64,000 bases of DNA from Gallionellaceae bacterium (GCA_030834965.1 JAUQWW010000025.1:1-64000); one strand, 5' to 3'. Numbered from the stretch's first letter, positions 47,859 to 57,543 are shown. Numbers and translations: made by a program. The notes: generated by a model not told the origin, from the letters alone.

Positions 47859-50638
47859 GTTTCCACTTTTCCTATCAGATCTGCGACCGCATCCAGCAAG
47901 GAATTATCATGAAAACTCCCCTTGGTCAGATAAAAATCCGCTCCGGCATCCATGCCCCGTCTGCGATCCTCTTCTCTTTCCTTATAGGATACGATGATCA
48001 CTGGCATTGCATTGTAGTCTCTGCTTCCTTTAATCGTGCGTACCAGTTCGATACCGTCCATGCGTGGCATGTCAACATCTGACACGACCAAATCATACTC
48101 CTTGAATGCCCTGATGGCATTCCAGCCGTCCACGCCATCCACAGCAACATCCACGCGATAACCGGCGTTTTCCAGCAGGTTGCGTTCAACTTCGCGCACA
48201 GTCAATGAATCATCCACGACCAGGATGTGCTTGGTCACAACCTCGGCAGCATCGCCGGCCGATTTTGTTACCTTGGCGATACCTCCTTTCTTGATCAGTG
48301 CGTCCACGGACAATATCAGGTCATCAACATCCAGAATCAGCGCAGGTGAGCCATCTTCCAGCACTGCGGCAGCACTGACATCCTGTACCTTGCCCAGGCG
48401 TGGATCCAGGGTCTGGATCGCAAGCTCTTTCTGCCCGAGTAGCTTGTCCACAACTACCCCGCAGCGATTATGGCGGTCTCCGATAATGATCACGGACAAT
48501 TCGTCACCGCTCACTACCTGTGTGCCCAAACCCAGCACCTGTGCCGCGCCAACCAGGCCGATATTTTCACCGTCTATTTCTGCAAATTGATGGTCTTCCA
48601 GCACGTCAATATTGCCGGATGGCAACTTGACCACACGTATGATGCGTGCCAGCGGAAATGCATACGGCTCTCCGGCAACTTCGGCAATCAGCGAAGACAT
48701 GACCGACATGGTCAGAGGCAGGCGCATATGAAAACGCGTTCCTTCACCCAGCTTGGTCGTCGTCTCGACCGTCCCGCGCATTTTCTGTAATGTGCTCAGT
48801 ACGACATCCAGCCCTACTCCGCGACCAGATAAATCTGTCACCTGTTCTTTTGTCGAGAAACTCGGAAGAAAGAGAAATTCCAGCAATTCTTCTTCACTAA
48901 GTTTGGCGGCCATGTCAGGCGTCACCAGCTTTTTCTCTATCACTTTCCGTCTCAGGCGCTCGATATCGATGCCTCGCCCGTCATCATCAATCATGATGGA
49001 CAACATGCCTTCACTGTGCGAAGCAGTCACCCGTATTGTCGCTACCTCCGGCTTCCCTGCCTTTGCACGTTCTTCGGGTGTATCCACACCATGATCGAGA
49101 GCATTGCGCAAAATATGGTTCAGCGGCGCTTCCATCTTTTCGAGCACATCCCTGTCCACCTGCACAGAAAGGCCATTAATCTCAAGTTTGACTTTCTTGC
49201 CCAAGGATTTTGCAATATCCCGTACCATGCGCTGAAATCCATGCACGCCGTCCGAGAAGGGGCGCATGCGCGTCTTGATGGTTTCACGATGCAGTTTTTC
49301 AGACAGGTTGTTAATGCGCCTGTCGTATGCATCCAGATCAGCCGTCTGGTCAGCAAGTATCCTTCGACATTCGGACACCTTATGTTGGGCCTGCAGCAAC
49401 ATCTCGATGACCGATTTTGACGCACGCATATCATCAAGCGAGCATCTCAATCCATCCAGTATCTCTACTAACTCTATCTGACGACGCTTTAAATTGGTCA
49501 GCGAAACCACATAGGGGTGTAGCCATCCGGCTTCTACCTTCACTTCTCCTGCAAGCCCCATCAGATGATTCCAGCGTTCAGCCGTCACGCGCAGGACCCG
49601 GTCCTTGTCTTCGACCGCCGTTTCATCCGCAGCGGCGGCCTTGGGCTGCTGCGCCTGCGGTGTCTGAGGCTGGGCTTTTTCCGGTTCAATGGCAGCCACA
49701 GTCTTCTCCACCTTCACTTCTTGGGAGCCGACTTTTTCCTGGGCCTTTACACGGGAAAGCAGGCCAAGCAGGTTTTCAAGGTCTTCGCCATGACCTTCTT
49801 CCCAGCCCGCCATTTCGGCATCGGAAAACTTCGCAAATAACGATACCGTATCAATGCCCTTGAGCAAGGCATCCACATATTCGGCAGTCAGTACAATCTC
49901 CGCCTTCTGTGCGGCAACAAAAATGTCTTCTATGATATGTGTCAGTTGCACGACCGGGTCCACGCCCACCATGCGCGCCGCACCCTTGATCGAATGGGCC
50001 GCACGCATAAGTGCTTCCAGCCTATCCGTCGCCGCCGGATTTTCCTCCAGAGCCAGCAGGCCATCCATCAAGACATTCCCCTGTTCGGTCACCTCGATTC
50101 GAAACAGGTCAAGCATGGATGAATCAGCAATCGGCTTGCTCTTGTTTGCGGCAGGCGCAGCCTTCTTTGGCTCCGGTTTTTTTTCAGGGCTCTCTGGCAC
50201 GGTGGGCGTATTTTTCTGCGCAGCATTCCCCGATTTGATGGCGGAAACACCTTGCACAAGGCTATCCAGCTCACCTGCATGCTGCGCCCCCCATCCCGCA
50301 ATTTCATTTTCCGCCACCTTGGAAATGGAAATTATCGTATCCACACCCTGCAGCAGGATATCGACATGTTCGGAATTGAGCGTGATCTCGGATTTTTGCG
50401 CAGCAACAAACACATCTTCAATGACATGCGCCACGCGCACGACCGGCTCCACCCCTACCAGGCGGGCAGCCCCCTTAACCGAATGAGCGGCGCGCATGAG
50501 CGCTTCCAGCCGGTCGTCTGCTGCAGGATTCTCCTCCAGCCCTAGAATGCCTTCCGTCAAAATCTTCCCTTGCTCAGAAACCTCTGTGCGGAAGAGGTCA
50601 AGCATGGAAAAGTTGCTTTTATCGTTATTGTCAGCCAT
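47855..50638 (-). CDS. wspE: WspE: CheA-type hybrid kinase with two Hpt domains and receiver
   Basis: Signal-transducing histidine kinase of 927 residues. It has two Hpt domains with the phosphorylated His at H52 and H215 (MRAAHSVKGAARLVG and MRAAHSIKGAARMVG), then the CheA dimerisation region. The HATPase domain contains DDDGRGID and DLSGRGVGLDVV, and is followed by a CheW-like domain and a C-terminal receiver (VVSDVDMPRMDG). The two Hpt domains are near-duplicates, unlike the single Hpt of Pseudomonas WspE. It phosphorylates WspR and WspF in the pathway model. Confidence 0.93.
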   Translation of the reverse strand: MADNNDKSNFSMLDLFRTEVSEQGKILTEGILGLEENPAADDRLEALMRAAHSVKGAARLVGVEPVVRVAHVIEDVFVAAQKSEITLNSEHVDILLQGVDTIISISKVAENEIAGWGAQHAGELDSLVQGVSAIKSGNAAQKNTPTVPESPEKKPEPKKAAPAANKSKPIADSSMLDLFRIEVTEQGNVLMDGLLALEENPAATDRLEALMRAAHSIKGAARMVGVDPVVQLTHIIEDIFVAAQKAEIVLTAEYVDALLKGIDTVSLFAKFSDAEMAGWEEGHGEDLENLLGLLSRVKAQEKVGSQEVKVEKTVAAIEPEKAQPQTPQAQQPKAAAADETAVEDKDRVLRVTAERWNHLMGLAGEVKVEAGWLHPYVVSLTNLKRRQIELVEILDGLRCSLDDMRASKSVIEMLLQAQHKVSECRRILADQTADLDAYDRRINNLSEKLHRETIKTRMRPFSDGVHGFQRMVRDIAKSLGKKVKLEINGLSVQVDRDVLEKMEAPLNHILRNALDHGVDTPEERAKAGKPEVATIRVTASHSEGMLSIMIDDDGRGIDIERLRRKVIEKKLVTPDMAAKLSEEELLEFLFLPSFSTKEQVTDLSGRGVGLDVVLSTLQKMRGTVETTTKLGEGTRFHMRLPLTMSVMSSLIAEVAGEPYAFPLARIIRVVKLPSGNIDVLEDHQFAEIDGENIGLVGAAQVLGLGTQVVSGDELSVIIIGDRHNRCGVVVDKLLGQKELAIQTLDPRLGKVQDVSAAAVLEDGSPALILDVDDLILSVDALIKKGGIAKVTKSAGDAAEVVTKHILVVDDSLTVREVERNLLENAGYRVDVAVDGVDGWNAIRAFKEYDLVVSDVDMPRMDGIELVRTIKGSRDYNAMPVIIVSYKEREEDRRRGMDAGADFYLTKGSFHDNSLLDAVADLIGKVET

Positions 50639-50640
50639 TG

Positions 50641-51327
50641 CTACCTGATGCTCCTCTCGAGCTGGGAAGTCAGTAATGTCTCATCCAGGCAGCCTATGCT
50701 CTTGTCTCCCAGTTTAATCACACCATTCATGTAGCTCGCAGATGAAGCCAGAACAGTGTTAGGCAAAGGTCCGAGTTCCGACTCCCTGTAATGATGCAAA
50801 CCTTTGATCTCGCTTACCGGAAATACATAACGCCGGCCGGCCACTTCCATTACGATCATCCTTGCATACACGGCATGAAATTCTTCGGAAAATATCTGGC
50901 TTGCTTTAGCAATTCCCAGCAAACTACCAAGAGAAAAACAAATCCGTATTTCTCCGCCGTTGTTCACCACCCCCCTCAATATCTGACTCTTGTTATGCGG
51001 CAGGCGATGAACTTTCATCATGCGGGAAATTTCCTTGCATAGGCCGGCAGCAATTGCCACCCATTCGTCGCCGATACGAAAAACAATGACTGACTTGGTA
51101 TCGGAAACAACCATCTCCTTGCTGCCGGCAAGCACTTCCGTCCACTCAAGGCGATAGTCGTCGGGAAGAGCCCTCTCGTAGGCAACCAGGCTTGCGGTAT
51201 GAAAAACATCACAGTTCTGGCAGTGAATAAATTCATCCAGCCTGGGGCAGCGCGGGACTTCGTTCCCCCACACTCCGATGCTGTTCCAGCAACCTTTCGG
51301 CGGCGCATTTTTTTTGTTTTCACTCAT
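50641..51327 (-). CDS. wspD: WspD: CheW-like scaffold protein
   Basis: A 228-residue coupling protein that links WspA to WspE. The N-terminus has a Cys-rich stretch (PRCPRLDEFIHCQNCDVF) typical of WspD, and the C-terminal half is a CheW fold with FPVSEIKGLHHYRESELGPL. The ATG at 51327 follows a GTG; which is used is unclear. It lies three nt upstream of wspE. Confidence 0.9.
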   Translation of the reverse strand: MSENKKNAPPKGCWNSIGVWGNEVPRCPRLDEFIHCQNCDVFHTASLVAYERALPDDYRLEWTEVLAGSKEMVVSDTKSVIVFRIGDEWVAIAAGLCKEISRMMKVHRLPHNKSQILRGVVNNGGEIRICFSLGSLLGIAKASQIFSEEFHAVYARMIVMEVAGRRYVFPVSEIKGLHHYRESELGPLPNTVLASSASYMNGVIKLGDKSIGCLDETLLTSQLERSIR

Positions 51328-51359
51328 CACTAATCATCTCAAAAATATGATGGGGATTA

Positions 51360-52655
51360 TCATTTTCCTGCATTTCTCAAGTGCACCCGCTCTGCTCTTC
51401 TGCGAAAGGTTGCAGCCTTCTCATGGCTTCCCATCCGGTCAAAAAGGATAGACAAATACATGAGCGCATCATGAAAATCAGCATTAAGGTAAATTGCCTT
51501 TCTGAGACACTCCTCAGCCATGAGGCTGTTTCCCGTTTCGCCTGACGCCTGCCCGAGAAGGTAGTACACCTCTGCTGACTCAGTGCCTTGCGCCAGAAGA
51601 TCCTCACACATGGCCACCACTTCAACAAAGGCGCCTTCGTCCGCCAGCTTCATTGCTTCAGCTATGCCTTTACCCCTTGGCTTCTTGTCTGCACTTTCTT
51701 CCCTTACTCTATTCCATTCATGTTCACTGGTTATTGGCGCCACCTTCTTAGGGAGCGGAACGGGTTTAGCCTTGACGGCCGAATGCAATATTGTGTTAGG
51801 TGCCGCAAAGGTTTTTTGGGCCGGACTGCTCTTGTTGAGCGACGCATTGATTACTTTTGCATGCCTGATTCTGGCAAAGGCGAAAGACATCGGGTAATCC
51901 AGGCTCACGAACCCTAACTGGGGTATCTTGGCCCCTTCCGCATGGCCTACAAACAGGACGCCCTCTTCGGCAAGATGGGCAGCCAACGCCTTGATGGCCT
52001 TTTCTTTGGCGTCATCGTCAAAATATATCAATAGATTTCTACAGAAGATGATGTCATATGGCTCGTGCCCCGATAGAAAATTGGCGGCCAGAATGTTTTC
52101 CTGCCCGAATTCGACGGCATCTCGGACTTCCTGCTTCAGAAGATAGCCACCATCCATTTCCGAGAAATATCTATTTCTGAAATCAATATCCTTTCCTCGA
52201 AACGAATATGGTCCATACATTCCGGATTTGGCAATCTGCAAGGCTTGTTCACTGATGTCCGCAGCATAGATGAAAAACTTTTGCGCAGGCAATTTCATGT
52301 CAGAAAGAACCATCGCGATAGAATATGGTTCTTCTCCGGTGGCGCATGGTAGACAAAGAATGCGTATGGGCCTGTCCGGTTTTTTATTCAGAACGAACCG
52401 CTCAAGATAATTTTGCAGTGTGACAAATGGGATCTTGTTGCGGAAAAAGGACGTTTCCGAAATAACAACAGACTCGATCAGCATTTTCTGCTGTGCTGAG
52501 GACTCGTTGACTTTATTGATGTAATCCCCGACGCTGACTGCCCCGGACATTTTCATTTGATCGCGGACAACCTTCTCGATTGATTCAGTTCCGATAGATT
52601 CTGGATTCAGTCCTATCTTCTGCCTCAGGAATTCCAGAACAGGTAAAACATTCAT
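51360..52655 (-). CDS. wspC: WspC: CheR-type methyltransferase with TPR tail
   Basis: Methylates WspA with S-adenosylmethionine. The 431-residue protein has a CheR domain (SETSFFRNKIPFVTL, LCLPCATGEEPYSIAM, DIIFCRNLLIYFDD). A linker leads to TPR-like repeats at the C-terminus (AEVYYLLGQASGETGNSLMA and the next repeat). The ATG at 52655 begins MNVLPVLEFLRQKIGL. It lies in canonical wsp order between wspB and wspD. Confidence 0.93.
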   Translation of the reverse strand: MNVLPVLEFLRQKIGLNPESIGTESIEKVVRDQMKMSGAVSVGDYINKVNESSAQQKMLIESVVISETSFFRNKIPFVTLQNYLERFVLNKKPDRPIRILCLPCATGEEPYSIAMVLSDMKLPAQKFFIYAADISEQALQIAKSGMYGPYSFRGKDIDFRNRYFSEMDGGYLLKQEVRDAVEFGQENILAANFLSGHEPYDIIFCRNLLIYFDDDAKEKAIKALAAHLAEEGVLFVGHAEGAKIPQLGFVSLDYPMSFAFARIRHAKVINASLNKSSPAQKTFAAPNTILHSAVKAKPVPLPKKVAPITSEHEWNRVREESADKKPRGKGIAEAMKLADEGAFVEVVAMCEDLLAQGTESAEVYYLLGQASGETGNSLMAEECLRKAIYLNADFHDALMYLSILFDRMGSHEKAATFRRRAERVHLRNAGK

Positions 52656-52748
52656 CGGTATGCCAGCCTTTCAGCATTCAAAGTTTTATCGGAACATTTG
52701 TAAAACCAAACTTCTTTTTCGCATCTGGTATTGAATTTACAGGGCACA

Positions 52749-53210
52749 CTATCCTGAATAACTACCGTTAAACAGTATTTCCCGTGCCTCCTCAGGGATT
52801 ATTTTCCTGATATTCACCATCTGCACGATGCAATTATTGTCAATGACAACCTTACCCAGATAAGGATTGTCTTTCAGGGCAACGCCAGAGTTTGAGAAAT
52901 CCTTCTCATCGAATCTCACTGTCTCTGTCAGATGCTCAATCAGCAACCCGAGACATACCAGCTTTCCTTCATCATCTTTATAGTTGACCAACGCAATCCG
53001 ACTGCTCAACTTAAATTCACATAATTTTTCGCTCATCAGAAAGCAGACATCGATTACCGGAACGGTATCCCCCCTGTAGTTCAAAAGCCCCGCAACATAC
53101 GGCGGAGCCTTTGGAATCCGCTTCAAATTGGCGAATGGAACAATCTCAATGATGTCCTTGGCTTCAATGACATACCTGTCATCATCGATTTTGAATTGCA
53201 TGAAAAGCAT
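52749..53210 (-). CDS. wspB: WspB: CheW-like adaptor
   Basis: A 153-residue single CheW-domain protein. It has the family pattern YVIEAKDIIEIVPFANLKRI and YVAGLLNYRGDTVPVIDVCF, and a C-terminus ending in LFNGSYSG. It joins the receptor to the kinase alongside WspD. It starts six nt after the wspA stop; an internal ATG three codons later is possible. Confidence 0.9.
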   Translation of the reverse strand: MLFMQFKIDDDRYVIEAKDIIEIVPFANLKRIPKAPPYVAGLLNYRGDTVPVIDVCFLMSEKLCEFKLSSRIALVNYKDDEGKLVCLGLLIEHLTETVRFDEKDFSNSGVALKDNPYLGKVVIDNNCIVQMVNIRKIIPEEAREILFNGSYSG

Positions 53211-53216
53211 GGGGGC

Positions 53217-55229
53217 TCAGGTACTGGTGCGTACTTTGAATTTGATGACGCCACTCTGCAGATCATGCGCGGTAACGTTTAGTTGCGCGATGGCAGAATT
53301 GGACTCTTTCAGTGAGTCCACCGTCTGGTGAGCAGCCTCGTTCAATTGAATCATGGATTGATTAATCATGGCCGCGCCCTCCGCCTGGAACTGCATCCCG
53401 TGATGCACCGTTTCAAAGCGCGGGGTCAGCGCCTGAACTTGCTCAATAATCTGTGTGAGCTGCGCGCTGACTTCGCGCACGTCATTGACGCTATGTCTCA
53501 CCTGCTCTGAGAACCGCTCCATACTCATTACACCGGCTGACACTGCCGACTGCATTTCCTTGACCATCTGCTCAATATCCAGCGTAGCGACCGCAGTCTG
53601 GTCAGCAAGACGCCTGATCTCTTTGGCGACCACCGAGAATCCGAACCCATATTCCCCTGCCTTCTCCGCCTCGATGGCGGCATTGAGAGATAAAAGATTG
53701 GTCTGGTCTGCCACCTTGGTAATGGTCGTCACAACCGTATTGATGTTGTTTGCTTTTTCATTGAGCACTTCAAATTTCGACGATATCGAACCTGCCGCCT
53801 CAACAATATGCTTCATGGTTGATTCCATCTTGTTCAAGCCGACGCGACCGCTTTCTGCCGCGCCTGCTGCCCCTGCTGCGACATTCGACACTTCATGCAT
53901 GGTGGCAACCAGCTCTTTGGAAGTAGCCGAAATTTCAGTCGCGGTCGTCACGATTTCATTGGTGGTCGCGGCCTGCTCAGCTACGGTGGCTTCCTGCTGT
54001 TTTGATGTAGCAGCAATTGCTGTGGCAGAGGAAACAAGTGAAAGCCCGGAATGCTGCACCTGGGTTACCAGTGCATTCAGGCTATTTATCATTTGCTGCA
54101 CACCACGCCCGAGATAAGCGATGGCATCGTTGCCGTCAATCGTTATATGCCCTGTCAGGTCGCCATCGGCTGCTGCTGTCACAACACCTCCGATGATGTC
54201 CACGTTACGCTTGAGAGACTCCATGGCACGCAGTTTTTCTTCACTTGATTCACGAATTTGATCAATCATGGTTTGAAGTTCACCAGCCAGTTCACCGATG
54301 GAGTCCTGGCCGGAGAAGCCTACTTGTGCGCTCAAATCTCCAGCAGCAACTTTTTTCATCACTTTCAGCAGATCATCCACCTTCGTTCTCAGCTCTTTAT
54401 CAGCAGCCTGATCACGCAGGAGCCGCTCCTTCTCTCTGGCGGCTGCCTCATCCGTGGCATCCGACATTTCGTTATATGCCTTCGCCAGCTTCCCGAGTTC
54501 ATCCTCTGAAGTAATGTTCACAACTCTCGCTGCAAGATTGCCATTCGCGCGCTTCGATAAAACATCCATAAGGCTGTGCAGGGGTTTTACAACCCAGCTG
54601 TTCATCATCAGATTAACGAGTACCAGTCCTATCACAAGGAAGGCCAGCCCTCCCACCACGGACATCATAATCTCGTGGCGGACAATCTCATCCATCTTGC
54701 TCAGCGAGATGCTGACGCGAACAGCTCCATTGATCTCACCATCTTTTACCGAATGGCACTTCAGGCAATTTACGCCGCGTGTATCCTCCGTAGCACGGAA
54801 CGGTGTGATAACGGTAAGGAGCTTCTTGCCATCCTTTTCGGTGATTTTGGTGATTTGCTCGCCTTTTAGCGCCAGCTGATCCAGATCATCCTTGGGTGCC
54901 TCCTCCAGGCCACCAGGCCCATACTGATCGGACACAGGTTTGCCACGCAAGGCTCTGGCTTCCACCACACCCTCCCTGGCCAGCATTTTCTGGCTGATAA
55001 TCTGGCGTTGCGCCATTGTTCCCGTCAGCATCATCGTATTCATGCTGTCGAAATACATCGTGGTCAGATCAGCAGTCTGTTGCGTGACCGTTTCCAGTAT
55101 TCGGGATTGCTCACGCTGAATGTTGTAGGTGGTTAGAACAACAATTACCAGCGTAAAAATAGCGGCTATTGCGGCGCTGACCTTTACCCTTATGGATTGC
55201 TTCCTGATAAAGTTTAAGCGATTCAACAT
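53217..55229 (-). CDS. wspA: WspA: membrane chemoreceptor with a periplasmic c-type heme motif
   Basis: A 670-residue receptor. It starts at the ATG at 55229, with AGGAG nine nt upstream. Order: TM helix at about 17-36; periplasmic sensor domain to about 186 with CLKCH at residues 155-159; TM helix about 187-209; HAMP and HAMP-like units to about 390; methyl-accepting domain with the hairpin EAEKAGEYGFGFSVVAKEI. CxxCH in an exported domain indicates covalent heme c. The hairpin and operon order mark WspA. The usual WspA sensor of Pseudomonas has no such motif, so the stimulus may differ. Confidence 0.92.
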   Translation of the reverse strand: MLNRLNFIRKQSIRVKVSAAIAAIFTLVIVVLTTYNIQREQSRILETVTQQTADLTTMYFDSMNTMMLTGTMAQRQIISQKMLAREGVVEARALRGKPVSDQYGPGGLEEAPKDDLDQLALKGEQITKITEKDGKKLLTVITPFRATEDTRGVNCLKCHSVKDGEINGAVRVSISLSKMDEIVRHEIMMSVVGGLAFLVIGLVLVNLMMNSWVVKPLHSLMDVLSKRANGNLAARVVNITSEDELGKLAKAYNEMSDATDEAAAREKERLLRDQAADKELRTKVDDLLKVMKKVAAGDLSAQVGFSGQDSIGELAGELQTMIDQIRESSEEKLRAMESLKRNVDIIGGVVTAAADGDLTGHITIDGNDAIAYLGRGVQQMINSLNALVTQVQHSGLSLVSSATAIAATSKQQEATVAEQAATTNEIVTTATEISATSKELVATMHEVSNVAAGAAGAAESGRVGLNKMESTMKHIVEAAGSISSKFEVLNEKANNINTVVTTITKVADQTNLLSLNAAIEAEKAGEYGFGFSVVAKEIRRLADQTAVATLDIEQMVKEMQSAVSAGVMSMERFSEQVRHSVNDVREVSAQLTQIIEQVQALTPRFETVHHGMQFQAEGAAMINQSMIQLNEAAHQTVDSLKESNSAIAQLNVTAHDLQSGVIKFKVRTST
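54753..54767 (-). other. Heme c attachment motif CxxCH within wspA
   Basis: The codons TGC-CTG-AAG-TGC-CAT encode CLKCH in the periplasmic sensor domain. The motif lies before the second TM helix. It is the standard covalent heme attachment site of c-type cytochromes. Confidence 0.9.
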
Positions 55230-55780
55230 TGTGCGCATCTCCTGTTAACTGTAAGGGTGGCCATGCCATCACTGGCTGCCGGCAACGGATACTCTGACCC
55301 GGTGAAACAATACGTTCTAATCCTTATTATTCAAAATCTCGATTTAATCCGGAGAAATTCAAATTCTTGCCTTTGGGGTAGTGATTCATATGCTCAGGCT
55401 CAGATGAATATCTGTATCGCAGACATACAACCTTATTGCCATTACGCCGTTATCTTTGCGCGCTTATTAGTTAATAAGTTTGCCGAGCGAATGCAGAATA
55501 TTAAGGCGCCCGTACTGCGTCAATGCTTATGGGTCAAGCGGTCGAATTTGGCGGATGAGTGGTAAATCAGACGAAACCAGATAATCCGTTGGTCAATTTT
55601 CCCTTAAACGGAGAGCATGGGAATGCACGTCGTTTACCCATAGGTCCTCGAGCTATGCCCTGCTGATGGATAATCCGGGTTGAATACCAGGCGCTACATG
55701 ATTCGAAAGGTAAGTGCATGGATTGAATGAATGCGCCGCACAACAAACCTTATCGCTCTTCCGAAGACAAGCCGTGAACG
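55230..55780. other. Intergenic region upstream of wspA
   Basis: About 550 nt between wspA and tatC. It should hold the wsp promoter and the tat operon end. I see the wspA ribosome binding site but no convincing promoter boxes, terminator, repeat or coding sequence. A plus-strand reading frame at 55257-55565 looks spurious. Confidence 0.5.
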
Positions 55781-56521
55781 TTACGGATTTCTTGTTTCAG
55801 CTTCTTGCGGCTTAGTTGTCACCCACCCCGCCACCACAATGCCTGCCTCATACAGCAGCCACAACGGTATGGCGAGCATGAACTGTGACACTACATCCGG
55901 TGGAGTAAAAATTGCGCCAGCGATGAATGCGCCAACGATGACGTAAGGACGGATTTCTCTGAGTTTGGCGGTGGTGACCATTCCCATGCGCACCAGCACC
56001 ACCACCGCCACCGGCACCTGAAAGGTCACGCCGAAAGCGACGAACATGCCCAACACGAAACTCAAGTATCTATCGATGTCAGTCATTACCGCCACGCCAT
56101 GGGGCGCGCTGGCAGTGACAAAACCGAACACGACGGGAAACACGACAAAATAGGCGAACATCATTCCACAAAAAAACAAGAGGGTGCTGGCCGCGATGAG
56201 CGGCAATACCAGGCGCTTCTCGTGCGCATAAAGGCCGGGAGCCACGAAGCGCCACAGCTGATAAAGAATATAAGGCAATGCAATCAGGAACGCTGCCATC
56301 AGCGCCACCTTGAGCGGGACAAAGAATGGAGTGGTGACGTCAGTGGCGATCATCTGCCCACCCTTGGGCAGCTTGGCCAGCAACGGTCGAGCGAGCAACG
56401 CGTAAAGGTCGGCCGCCCACGGGAATAAACCGACGAAAGCCACGAGCAGCGCGACAAAAGAATGCAACACGCGGGTGCGCAGTTCGATCAGGTGTGCAAT
56501 AAAGCTTTCGCTGGTATTCAT
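55781..56521 (-). CDS. tatC: Sec-independent protein translocase TatC
   Basis: Core receptor of the twin-arginine pathway. The 246-residue protein has six TM helices and the family segments AHLIELRTRVLHSFVALL, FVPLKVALMAAFLIALPY and YQLWRFVAPGLYAHEK. It overlaps the tatB stop through TAATG. It is the last gene of hisCBHAFIE-hinT-tatABC on this strand. The ActB1 subunit encoded here is a likely client. Confidence 0.96.
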   Translation of the reverse strand: MNTSESFIAHLIELRTRVLHSFVALLVAFVGLFPWAADLYALLARPLLAKLPKGGQMIATDVTTPFFVPLKVALMAAFLIALPYILYQLWRFVAPGLYAHEKRLVLPLIAASTLLFFCGMMFAYFVVFPVVFGFVTASAPHGVAVMTDIDRYLSFVLGMFVAFGVTFQVPVAVVVLVRMGMVTTAKLREIRPYVIVGAFIAGAIFTPPDVVSQFMLAIPLWLLYEAGIVVAGWVTTKPQEAETRNP

Positions 56522-56931
56522 TAATCGACCGGGAATTTTTTCTGCTCGGCAGGTGGCTGCAACTCAAGCTGGGTTTGTTGTGGAATGCCAGCAGCGGGTT
56601 GCGGGGCACCTGAAACGGTTTGCGAAATCGATTGAGTGGATTGCTTCACGGCAGTGCTGATCTGCTGCGCCTGCTGGTCCAGTGTCTGTGTCGCCTGCCT
56701 CAACCCCTGTTCGGCGCTGCTGACCTCATGCTGCACCTTCTGCTGCAACTGCCGGAATTCATCAATCGCCATGTCGCGCGAGATATCTGCCTTGACGCCA
56801 TTTACATAACGCTGCGCACGTCCCCACAAATGGCCGAGTGTACGCGCCACTTTGGGCAGGCGCTCCGGACCGATGATCACAAGGGCAACCAGCAGAATTA
56901 CCATCAGCTCCGAGAAATCGACACCAAACAT
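56521..56931 (-). CDS. tatB: Sec-independent protein translocase TatB
   Basis: A 136-residue single-TM protein with the TatB signature FGVDFSELMVILLVALVIIG and PERLPKVARTLG. An amphipathic helix and a Gln- and Pro-rich tail follow. It pairs with TatC to bind twin-arginine signals. It lies between tatA and tatC. Confidence 0.95.
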   Translation of the reverse strand: MFGVDFSELMVILLVALVIIGPERLPKVARTLGHLWGRAQRYVNGVKADISRDMAIDEFRQLQQKVQHEVSSAEQGLRQATQTLDQQAQQISTAVKQSTQSISQTVSGAPQPAAGIPQQTQLELQPPAEQKKFPVD

Positions 56932-56945
56932 GAAAGCGGGACCCG

Positions 56946-57164
56946 TTACACCTGGGTGTGATTCTTGTCTTTGACTTCGCCTTCGACGTTCGACTCGCTC
57001 TGCTGCACCTGCTTGGGAGCTTCTTCCTCGCTCTTCATGCCTTCCTTGAATCCTTTAACCGCTCCGCCCAGATCGCTGCCCATGTTGCGCAACTTCTTGG
57101 TGCCGAATATCAGGACAACGACCAACAACACGATCAGCCAGTGCCAGATGCTCAAAGAACCCAT
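56946..57164 (-). CDS. tatA: Sec-independent protein translocase TatA
   Basis: A 72-residue pore-forming protein with one TM helix, then [20 protein letters not shown], the TatA amphipathic helix, and an acidic tail. It lies 14 nt upstream of tatB and 26 nt downstream of hinT. Confidence 0.96.
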   Translation of the reverse strand: MGSLSIWHWLIVLLVVVLIFGTKKLRNMGSDLGGAVKGFKEGMKSEEEAPKQVQQSESNVEGEVKDKNHTQV

Positions 57165-57190
57165 TTTATTTCTCCCGAAATTGAGCTGCG

Positions 57191-57541
57191 TTAATCGCGC
57201 CGCACCATGGGCGGTATGTGGCCGCCGCCCATGACATGAATGTGCAGGTGAAACACTTCCTGACCACCACCCTTGCCGGTGTTAATAACGGTGCGAAATC
57301 CTTTTTCCAGCCCCTGCTGTTTGGCCAGCCTGGGTGCCAGCAATAACATTTTTCCCAACAGTCCGGCGTGACTATCTTCTGTTTCCATCAGCGACGCGAG
57401 ATGCAGCTTGGGGATCAACATGAAATGCACGGGTGCAACCGGATGAATGTCGTGAAAGGCGAGTACCTCATCATCCTCATACACCTTGTTGCTGGGAATC
57501 TCACCGCACGCGATCTTGCAGAAAATGCAATTGTCGGCCAT
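57191..57541 (-). CDS. hinT: HIT-family purine nucleoside phosphoramidase (HinT)
   Basis: A 116-residue HIT protein that hydrolyses AMP-lysine-type phosphoramidates. The N-terminal [19 protein letters not shown] and the catalytic histidine triad HLHIHVMGG near residue 100 are both present. It starts two nt after hisE and is probably cotranscribed with the his genes. Confidence 0.95.
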   Translation of the reverse strand: MADNCIFCKIACGEIPSNKVYEDDEVLAFHDIHPVAPVHFMLIPKLHLASLMETEDSHAGLLGKMLLLAPRLAKQQGLEKGFRTVINTGKGGGQEVFHLHIHVMGGGHIPPMVRRD

Positions 57542-57543
57542 GT

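Noticed and set aside
55257-55565. Plus-strand reading frame of 102 codons upstream of wspA
   Set aside because: No ribosome binding site and no domain pattern; it lies in the wsp upstream region.
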